DNA of 64,000 nucleotides, from positions 3,410,001 to 3,474,000 of the forward strand of contig NZ_CP195119.1 in NCBI RefSeq assembly GCF_052056915.1, written 5' to 3'. Shown in pieces: positions 18,263 through 24,513 of the stretch. Origin of the DNA: MTP4 sp052056915. Lineage in GTDB: Archaea > Halobacteriota > Methanosarcinia > Methanosarcinales > Methanosarcinaceae. Below the pieces are notes generated by a model that had not been told where the DNA came from, did not search any database, and saw only the letters and a list, made by a program, of their open reading frames with translations. The translations under genes were made by a program, and so were the position numbers. Every line of letters starts with the position of its first letter. The first letter of the stretch is position 1.

Positions 18263-18629
18263 CTTTGATCTCCCTTTCCCCTTCATACTCCGTGACAATG
18301 CCTGTTATACTCACAAAGTCCCCTTTATTTATTGATTCATCCAGGGCTTCAACTCCTGCATTGCTGGGAACAAAAACAGTCAGTGGCTTGGAGTTGTAAT
18401 CTACTTTTAAAAGCAGGTGTCCTCCTGTGTACGTAAAGCGTTTGCTCAGGACCTCGGCTTCGAGGTTCACCCGTTCCCCTACTTCAGACTCCGGGCTGTA
18501 CTGCTTGAACTCTCCCCCGGACACTTTCCCTGCACCCGCAAATTCTAGCCCGAAGCAGAAATATGCGACTGAGAGAGATGATAATGCCATAAGAAGCAGC
18601 ACTATCACGACTTTTTCTTCCTTCTCCAT
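18225..18629 (-). CDS. Membrane-anchored OB-fold protein
   Basis: A 134-residue protein: one N-terminal membrane helix (VVIVLLLMALSSLSVAYFCF) and an OB-fold-like domain (EFKQYSPESEVGERVNLEAE, then KPLTVFVPSNAG, then INKGDFVSITGIVTEYEG and EIKVTDKTEIYRI). The pattern fits the tRNA-anticodon/OB-fold group of small exported proteins. A frame upstream adds 19 residues, but GGGGAAAGGGG before ATG 18629 supports the shorter form. It is followed by duplicated copies of its own 3' end. It lies between the FKBP genes and the nucleotidyltransferase, all in one direction. Function unknown. Confidence 0.72.
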   Translation of the reverse strand: MEKEEKVVIVLLLMALSSLSVAYFCFGLEFAGAGKVSGGEFKQYSPESEVGERVNLEAEVLSKRFTYTGGHLLLKVDYNSKPLTVFVPSNAGVEALDESINKGDFVSITGIVTEYEGEREIKVTDKTEIYRIDG

Positions 18630-18719
18630 ACTTTCCCCTTTCCCCGGAAGTTTGGTTCCTGAATCCCGAATCCGGAATCCCTCCAAAATCCGAAATCATC
18701 TTACAAATCTGGAATTCCC

Positions 18720-19226
18720 TTATAAATTCTGACCTGACATGTGGTCCAGACCATCTACCCCTATGATCGAGACAAGTTTCACTTCCATAACAAGAGTCTT
18801 GCCTGCGAGTTCATGGTTGAAGTCCAGGGTAGCGTGCGTCCCGGTTGAAGCAAGCACTTTAACCTCCCTTCCGCCGGGGGTAGTAATTTTCTCACCTGCC
18901 TCAGGGGGGGTTTCAATTTCAAGCCTTGCAAGGGGAATGTCCTGGACCATGTAGTCCCTGTATTCTCCGTAGGCTTCTTCCGGCGGGATTGTCAGGGTCT
19001 TTTCCTCTCCTTCTTTCATCCCCACAACTCCTTTGTCCAGGCCCTTGATTACCTGTCTTGCATTAGCTCTGAAAAAGAGGGGGGTGTATTTCCTGGCTTC
19101 CTCGTATATGCCTGCTTCGAGTGCGCGCTCTTTTACGGTGGTTTCGAACACTTTGCCGTCTTCGAATTTTCCCGTATAATCCACAAGCACGTAATTGCCT
19201 GTTTCAACGGCTTGAGAATTCTCCAT
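18720..19226 (-). CDS. FKBP-type peptidyl-prolyl isomerase (SlyD-like), cytoplasmic
   Basis: A 168-residue FKBP/SlyD-type prolyl isomerase. Signatures are VLVDYTGKFEDGKVFETT, GLDKGVVGMKEGEEKTLTIPPEEAYGEY and ATLDFNHELAGKTLVMEV. The flap insert between the two halves of the FKBP fold is present, as in archaeal chaperone-type FKBPs. No signal peptide is present. GGAGATGGAG lies before the ATG. This is the last of three adjacent FKBP genes (others at 19416 and 19988). Confidence 0.93.
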   Translation of the reverse strand: MENSQAVETGNYVLVDYTGKFEDGKVFETTVKERALEAGIYEEARKYTPLFFRANARQVIKGLDKGVVGMKEGEEKTLTIPPEEAYGEYRDYMVQDIPLARLEIETPPEAGEKITTPGGREVKVLASTGTHATLDFNHELAGKTLVMEVKLVSIIGVDGLDHMSGQNL

Positions 19227-19415
19227 TTCTTCTCCATCTCCTTTATTTTTTTTGTGCCTCTTCCAATCCAGTTGCTACGAATCCAGCGACTGCTAATCCA
19301 ACCGCTTTTAATCCCTCTGCTGTTAAGCCGGAAGATGGCGTTCTTTATGATCCGGGTTCCGGCAAAAAATGCAGCAAAAATGTGGCAGCTTCATATGCAG
19401 AAGCTGCCCGGGAAC

Positions 19416-19982
19416 TCAGCTAGATTCGATTGAAACAAGTGTAATGTCGAAAATAAGGGTCTTTCCGGCAAGTTCGTGGTTGAAGTCAATGGTGGCGTGG
19501 GTCTCATTGACCGAGAGTACGGTAACCCTTGTTCCGTACATTGTCATGAGCTTTTGCCCCTCCACGGGAGGTTCCGGGAGGCCCAGGTCTTCAAGGGGGA
19601 TTGTCTGGATGTTAGCTTCATCGTATTCCCCGTAAGCTTCTTCAGGCGGGATTTCCAGGGTTTTTTCTTCCCCTACTTTCATCCCTATTACGCCTTCATC
19701 GAAGCCTTTGATCATCCCGCCTGCGCCAGCCTCGAAAGTCAGGGGGCTGTAGTCCCTTCCTTCGACGTAGATGCCTCCTTCGACGGCAACTTCTTCTATG
19801 GAAGTGTCAAAGACCGTTCCATTTTCGAGTTTTCCCACGTAATCCACATGGACCGTGTCTCCGGCTTTGGCGGTCTCGCCGGCTTGCCCGCCGTTTCCTG
19901 TGTCCGTGCAGCCGCTTCCCAGGAGCACGCAGGCCACGATCAGGATGCACCCGAGGATAAGTGCCCCCCTCCCGGTTTTCAT
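19416..19982 (-). CDS. FKBP-type peptidyl-prolyl isomerase, predicted lipoprotein
   Basis: A 188-residue FKBP with an N-terminal lipoprotein signal (hydrophobic ILGCILIVACVLLGSGC; lipobox Cys25) and a Gly/Asn-rich linker, so it probably acts outside the membrane. The FKBP parts are VHVDYVGKLENGTVFDTS, GMIKGFDEGVIGMKVGEEKT, EIPPEEAYGEYDE and ATIDFNHELAGKTLIF. The start is five bases after the stop of the upstream FKBP gene, so those two are co-transcribed. It would help fold exported proteins; this is inferred from the signal sequence. Confidence 0.93.
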   Translation of the reverse strand: MKTGRGALILGCILIVACVLLGSGCTDTGNGGQAGETAKAGDTVHVDYVGKLENGTVFDTSIEEVAVEGGIYVEGRDYSPLTFEAGAGGMIKGFDEGVIGMKVGEEKTLEIPPEEAYGEYDEANIQTIPLEDLGLPEPPVEGQKLMTMYGTRVTVLSVNETHATIDFNHELAGKTLIFDITLVSIESS

Positions 19983-19987
19983 CCCGT

Positions 19988-20473
19988 TCAGGCCTCCGTG
20001 ATGGAAACCAGTGTTACCTTGAAGGTCAGGGCTTTGCCTGCAAGCATGTGGTTGAAGTCTATCACGAAACCTTCTTCGTCAACTTCAATTATCGTGCCCC
20101 GGAGTCCGGTGTCCGTTGCCAGCTGCATCCCTACTTCAGGGGCAAACTCCACGGCTTCTACAGGGAGTTTCCTGGCAAGTTCTTCACTGTATTCCCCATA
20201 TGCATCTTCCGGTGGGATTGTCAGGGTCTTTTCTTCCCCCACTTTCATCCCGACCACGCCTTCGTCGAAGCCTTTGATCATCTGTCCCGCACCCACCGTA
20301 AAGGTAAGGGGCTCGTATTCTCTTTGCTCGTTGTATATCCCGGCTTCAACTGCGACCTCTTTTACAGAAGTGTCAAATACCGTGCCATCATCGAGTTCTC
20401 CTACGTAGTCTACGGAGATGGTGTCTCCGCTTTCTATGGTTTTTTCAGAATCGGCTTTGGAGTTCTCAGTCAT
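19988..20473 (-). CDS. FKBP-type peptidyl-prolyl isomerase, cytoplasmic
   Basis: A 161-residue FKBP without a signal peptide. It has ISVDYVGELDDGTVFDTS, MIKGFDEGVVGMKVGEEKT, TIPPEDAYGEYSEELAR and VIDFNHMLAGKALTFKV. A TTG three codons upstream would also work as a start, but the ATG at 20473 is simpler. It is first in a two-gene run with the lipoprotein FKBP. It is closer in sequence to that lipoprotein than to the third copy by eye, so the array probably grew by duplication. Confidence 0.92.
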   Translation of the reverse strand: MTENSKADSEKTIESGDTISVDYVGELDDGTVFDTSVKEVAVEAGIYNEQREYEPLTFTVGAGQMIKGFDEGVVGMKVGEEKTLTIPPEDAYGEYSEELARKLPVEAVEFAPEVGMQLATDTGLRGTIIEVDEEGFVIDFNHMLAGKALTFKVTLVSITEA

Positions 20474-20577
20474 AAAAATCAATAATTCAAAACGAAAGCA
20501 TGTTAGATAAAAGTGCTGATGGAATTTGAGTAATATCTGATGCTTATACTGGCATCAGGTACTTTACAGGCTTCTTT

Positions 20578-21240
20578 TTATTCCCAGGCTGCTTCCAGTT
20601 CTTTATCTTGCAACTCCTTCCGGTACTCAAGATAGGAGTAAGTGACCGTAACAAAGGCAGCCAGCAGCGCCGGCCCGATTATGAAATACACTGCCAGATC
20701 CGGGAAAAACATGCCGAATAACGCCGCTATCCCTGCAATCTTGAAGAGTTTGCCCGCCAGCCGGTTAGTCCTTTTCCACACCCTCTCGCTGCTCAGGGTC
20801 CAGGGTGTCCTGACCCCGACAAACCAGTTCTGCTCTGCATTTTCCGTAAGAATCCCGATATAATAAAACAGCATCCCTATTCCCACAGGGAGCACGGAAT
20901 TCGGACTGATCTCAATCCCAATATTCCAGAGCAGCACCTGCACATGTACCGCAAGCAAAAAAAGGAGCGAAAGGACGATAAAACCATCATAATGTTTCCT
21001 GAATTTCTCGATATTTGCCTTCCGAGGATCAACCCTGGGGACTACCAGAAAGAACAGGGCAAGCCCGGCCATAATAAGAGGCATGAAAAACAGCCCCCAT
21101 AACTTTGACATGTATCCGTTCACCTCTCCACTGGCGTCCCAGTGCGTGGCCATCTGCTCGGGCACCAGGGGGTAAAAGTAGATGGAAAGGATGAAGGAGA
21201 AGAGAACGATTCCGATGATCGCAAGGGTGGATTTTTTCAT
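20578..21240 (-). CDS. SdpI-like membrane protein (DUF1648 plus SdpI domain)
   Basis: A 220-residue protein with about six membrane helices. The N-terminal part (YPLVPEQMATHWDASGEVNG) is the DUF1648 motif. The C-terminal part (NWFVGVRTPWTLSSERVWKR, then TNRLAGKLF) is the SdpI motif. In Bacillus, SdpI gives immunity to the SdpC toxin and senses it for a repressor. In archaea the family is common and its role is unknown. No toxin gene or repressor is next to it here. The stretch before the ATG is AT-rich (TTTAAATATTTAGAG), which may hold the promoter. Confidence 0.88.
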   Translation of the reverse strand: MKKSTLAIIGIVLFSFILSIYFYPLVPEQMATHWDASGEVNGYMSKLWGLFFMPLIMAGLALFFLVVPRVDPRKANIEKFRKHYDGFIVLSLLFLLAVHVQVLLWNIGIEISPNSVLPVGIGMLFYYIGILTENAEQNWFVGVRTPWTLSSERVWKRTNRLAGKLFKIAGIAALFGMFFPDLAVYFIIGPALLAAFVTVTYSYLEYRKELQDKELEAAWE

Positions 21241-21578
21241 GGGAAATTAATTATGACTCTAAATATTTAAAGAGTAACTTCTAAATAATCTAGTAGTTTT
21301 TAAGATTGTTTCTAACCCGGAATTGCAATTTTGCTTTAACAGTACTTTTGTCTTAACCGGGTAAAATATTTTTTTATTATTCGATATCTTTCAACCCAAT
21401 TTAAGCCTCAGGATTCGCAAACTGAAAAATGAATTTGAAAGTATTGAACTTTTGGAAAAACTAATTTTTGGAAAAACTAATTTTTGGAAAAACTAATTTT
21501 TGGAAAAACTAATTTTCGGGAAAATAAATTATTTTGAAAATAGACATTTTTAATGCAAAAATCTTCTAAAAAGAAAAG
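21241..21578. other. Intergenic region with 16-base tandem repeats
   Basis: The only clear structure is four head-to-tail copies of a 16-base unit (TTTTTGGAAAAACTAA) at about 21451-21514, close to the 3' end of tRNA-Ala. The unit can nearly pair with itself (TTTTT/AAAAA). Confidence 0.7.
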
Positions 21579-21650
21579 TGGACCGGTCGGGAATTGAACC
21601 CGAGGCCTCTACCATGCCAAGGTAGCGATCTTCCCCTGATCTACCGGCCC
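21579..21650 (-). tRNA. tRNA-Ala (anticodon GGC)
   Basis: A 72-base cloverleaf. The acceptor stem GGGCCGG pairs with CCGGTCC and contains the G3-U70 pair that marks alanine tRNAs. The anticodon stem CTACC/GGTAG encloses TTGGCAT with anticodon GGC. The T arm has GGTTCAATTC. The CCA end is not encoded. Confidence 0.96.
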
Positions 21651-21695
21651 ATGTATTTACTATGCCACGAGCATTTCCTTTAAATCACAGTATCG

Positions 21696-21704
21696 TATAT
21701 AAAA
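21696..21704 (-). promoter_or_regulatory. TATA box for tRNA-Ala
   Basis: On the minus strand TTTTATATA lies about 46 bases upstream of the mature 5' end, which allows a short 5' leader for RNase P to remove. Confidence 0.45.
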
Positions 21705-21777
21705 CTGTCGGCAATAGGGCTGGGGTGTGGGTAAATTATTTTATGAACTGACCCCGGGCCGGAAATCGGGGCAAAAG

Positions 21778-21786
21778 TTATATATA
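21778..21786 (+). promoter_or_regulatory. TATA box for the tRNA-Ile pair
   Basis: TTATATATA lies about 93 bases upstream of the first tRNA-Ile. A single precursor with both tRNAs is possible. The word AAGCCTTTCA stands before each tRNA and once more at 21837. Confidence 0.45.
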
Positions 21787-21878
21787 GTAATCTGTGTATT
21801 AGAAGTGTTGTCGGATTGGGACGCTTTCCCAAATAAAGCCTTTCAATTGCGATAATTCAAAAAAAAGCCTTTCAGATT

Positions 21879-21952
21879 GGGCCCGTAGCTTAGCCTGGTG
21901 GAGCGCACGGCTGATAACCGTGAGGTCCTGCGTTCGAATCGCAGCGGGCCCA
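21879..21952 (+). tRNA. tRNA-Ile (anticodon GAT), copy 1
   Basis: A 74-base tRNA. The acceptor stem is GGGCCCG/CGGGCCC, the anticodon stem CACGG/CCGTG encloses CTGATAA with anticodon GAT, and the T arm has GTTCGAATC. The discriminator A is followed directly by CCA in the genome (21953-21955), unlike copy 2. Confidence 0.96.
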
Positions 21953-22024
21953 CCACAATCTTATTTCTTTTCAGGAGATGCTCTAGGCTTTTTTAATACA
22001 GTGGCAGATTAAGCCTTTCACATT

Positions 22025-22098
22025 GGGCCCGTAGCTTAGCTTGGTGGAGCGCACGGCTGATAACCGTGAGGTCCTGCGTTCGAATCGCAGCGGGCCCA
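22025..22098 (+). tRNA. tRNA-Ile (anticodon GAT), copy 2
   Basis: It differs from copy 1 by one base in the D loop (GCTTGG against GCCTGG). The 3' end runs into CTATAAA, so CCA is not encoded. The two copies lie 72 bases apart. Confidence 0.96.
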
Positions 22099-22374
22099 CT
22101 ATAAATTTTTCAAAGCTTTTCTTGTATGTTTTGTAGTTTTCTTGTGTCTGTTTTTCTGATGAAATTTGCCTTTCAGGTCCGGCTCTCTCAAAAATCCTGT
22201 TAAATCTTTTGCCGATGGCCTTATTAAGAAGAGAAAATATCTAGCCAATAGTTTACCTGGCAGTAAACTCTTGTCTTCGGAAAAAAAGAAAATTTAAAAA
22301 TAATATAATCAAGGCACGGTTCGGGACGGAACAGTGCCCTGAATTTTAGCGTCTCGCTGTTAGCCTGAAAGTAT

Positions 22375-22782
22375 TCAGGCAATATTCTTGAGGCGTTCGA
22401 TGTTTTGAAGCACGTGTCTGCTTTCTGCTATGATCTCCTGTTCGATCTTGCCTACAATGCGGTCCATGGGAACCGTAAGCTTGTACAGCTTGATAGGCCT
22501 GCCCTTACCCTTTGACTTCTTTTCTTCCCGGATGTGAATCCAGTCGTTCTCGCGAAGGTAACGCATCGCGACGCTGACTTCCGGCTGTCTCAGGCCCGAA
22601 ACTACCTCAATACTCTGGGAAGAGACTTCCCTTCCTTTTGCAAGGCAGGCAAGGGTCAGGGCAACGGGTCTGCTTACGTTTATTTTTCTGAACAGTTCGA
22701 TCATTTCATACTCGATGGATCCCATATGTATGGGATTTTTCTCTAAAGTTACATCTATATTTGTACCGCTTTCATCTACCAT
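22375..22782 (-). CDS. Winged-helix transcription regulator (TrmB/ArsR-like), copy 1
   Basis: About 135 residues with a winged-helix core: RPVALTLACLAKGREVSSQS, IEVVSGLRQPEVSVAMRYL (recognition helix), NDWIHIREEKKSKGKGRP and IKLYKLTV (wing). A C-terminal helix (VGKIEQEIIAESRHVLQNIE) may dimerise. A TTG four codons upstream is possible, but GGGTGA sits well for ATG 22782. It is paralogous to the gene at 23592, with near identity in the recognition helix. Function and ligand are unknown; no obvious effector domain is present. Confidence 0.85.
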   Translation of the reverse strand: MVDESGTNIDVTLEKNPIHMGSIEYEMIELFRKINVSRPVALTLACLAKGREVSSQSIEVVSGLRQPEVSVAMRYLRENDWIHIREEKKSKGKGRPIKLYKLTVPMDRIVGKIEQEIIAESRHVLQNIERLKNIA

Positions 22783-23591
22783 TAATTCACCCAAATGTTG
22801 ATTATATAGTGAATTAATATAAATATTTACGTATGTATTATTTTTAATATTTATCGATTTATACTTATAATTTTTAAAGTTGGCGGTGTTTACTTATCGT
22901 GTAAGTGGTCGGTTGATTCGGTTTTTTCTATTAATGCGTGGTTAACAATTTTCTTCTAAAATCTATGAAAAAATATACAAGCTCCATAAATCTCTTTTTT
23001 TGAAGAAAGTCCCGATTACAGCCTGCAGGAAATTGTTCGAATTTATGGGTGGGTTGTGTAGGATAGGGCGTTTGGAAAGGACAGCAGAGAGAAATAAAGA
23101 AATTTCTTAATAAATGGTTCTGGAATATTATTGTGATCTTTGATGTGAACTTCAAGTGTGAAGTCTGCTTTTCAGGTGTGAAATATGAACTTCAGGTGTA
23201 GAATCTGCTTTCCAGGTGATGGCTACAGTATAATAGGGGTTCCAAATGGATTCCAAATAACTCAAAATGGATTCCACCTAAATTCCAGGTGAGCTACACA
23301 TGAACTTCAAATGAGGAAAGTGTGGAAAGGCGGATTTTGACTCTCGGGCGAAAAGTCCCTTGATCTGCTGCCTGGGGCTGGGAGGAATAGTTAACTAAAG
23401 TGGCAGCTAAAAGAGGTTTCTAAGGTTTTCCCCTGGTTTCCAGGCCTCGGGCTTTTGCTTTAAATAGGGGAAAGCTCCTCTGAATTTTGAATGTGTGAAA
23501 CCGAAAAAGAGGTCTGAATGGACTCTTTTCCGATGTAACCAGGCGTCGTTCCTGCTTTGTGGAGACTCGGAACCGCTCATCAGCAGCGTCT
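22783..23591. other. Long intergenic region between the two regulator paralogues
   Basis: No gene is seen in about 800 bases. Very AT-rich DNA (22800-22880) next to the start of copy 1 probably holds its promoter. At 23146-23225 a 40-base unit with TGAACTTCA, TCTGCTTT and CAGGTG is present twice, with a weaker third copy near 23290. Confidence 0.5.
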
Positions 23592-23993
23592 TCAGGAGAT
23601 GTTTTTGAGGCGTTCGATATTCTGAAGCACAACTTTGCTTTCGGCAAGGACGTTTTCTTCTATACGGTTGATGATCTTTTCCATAGGTACGGTGAGCCTG
23701 TACAGTTTGATCGGGCGCCCTTTGCCCTGGTTCTTCTTTTCTTCTCTCATTTGGACCCAGTCGTTTTCACGGAGGTAGCGCATTGCAATGCTAACTTCCG
23801 GCTGCCTCAGGCCTGAAACCATTTCGATGTTCTGGGAAGAAATCTCTTCCCCCTTCGAGAGGCATGCGAGGGTGAGGGCCACCGGCCTGTTAATATTGAG
23901 CCTCCTGAGTAAATCCACCATTTCGTATTCAACTTCTCCCATTTTGAAATCGATGTCTCCTGGTATAAAATCATTCTCTGCCACGTCTATCAT
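23592..23993 (-). CDS. Winged-helix transcription regulator (TrmB/ArsR-like), copy 2
   Basis: A 133-residue paralogue of the gene at 22375. The core is RPVALTLACLSKGEEISSQN, IEMVSGLRQPEVSIAMRYL, NDWVQMREEKKNQGKGRP and IKLYRLTVPM, and the C-terminal helix ends KVVLQNIERLKNIS. Most differences lie in the N-terminal 30 residues, so the two may bind similar DNA sites but differ in regulation or partners. It starts with ATG after GGTAG. Confidence 0.85.
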   Translation of the reverse strand: MIDVAENDFIPGDIDFKMGEVEYEMVDLLRRLNINRPVALTLACLSKGEEISSQNIEMVSGLRQPEVSIAMRYLRENDWVQMREEKKNQGKGRPIKLYRLTVPMEKIINRIEENVLAESKVVLQNIERLKNIS

Positions 23994-24513
23994 CTACCTT
24001 TCAACGCCGGACGCGTGCTTCCGGCACTTATCGTCAATCAGATATAGAAATAATATGCTACTTCATTTAGCAATAATATACGGTCTCATTTATAATATAT
24101 TTTTACCTTTATGTAGGATGGATTCGGAAACATCCCGCAGTATCTGGATATATCGGCTGATTTTAATAAAATACTCTCTCTCCATATATATAATTATATG
24201 TCCATAAAATACTTTTGGACCGTGAGCCCTCTGAATCCTGCCCTAAAAATCCCGATTATAATCCGAAACCCTGAAAAACAGGCTGTTAAATGGAGTTTTT
24301 TCATTAGTTTTTATCCTGAAGATTCCCGGTATTTCTCTGTCCACAGTGTGTAAAAAACAGGTTTGTTGGGGGGCTGTGTGACACTTTTCATGCCGTTTCC
24401 GTAGAAATATGTCCTTGTATTGATACTGTGGCTCTAGAAATGTCCGGTTTAGGTAATTTTTGAGGCATGTTTTGGCAATACTTAAATACGTAATCCGGGC
24501 AGACTCTAACTTG
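23994..24513. other. Divergent promoter region between regulator copy 2 and hdrA
   Basis: No gene is seen. The region is AT-rich (many TATA-like words, 24050-24200). It carries the promoters for a regulator on the left and hdrACB on the right, so the regulator could act on hdr. That link is inference from position only. Confidence 0.4.
24479..24488 (+). promoter_or_regulatory. TATA box for hdrACB, with a nearly leaderless start
   Basis: TACTTAAATA ends about 26 bases before the hdrA ATG at 24514, which places transcription start only a few bases before the codon. No ribosome site precedes the ATG, which agrees with a leaderless or nearly leaderless mRNA. Confidence 0.45.

Noticed and set aside
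19476..20408. A 310-codon plus-strand frame opposite the FKBP genes
   Set aside because: It overlaps two well-supported FKBP genes and has no motif of its own.
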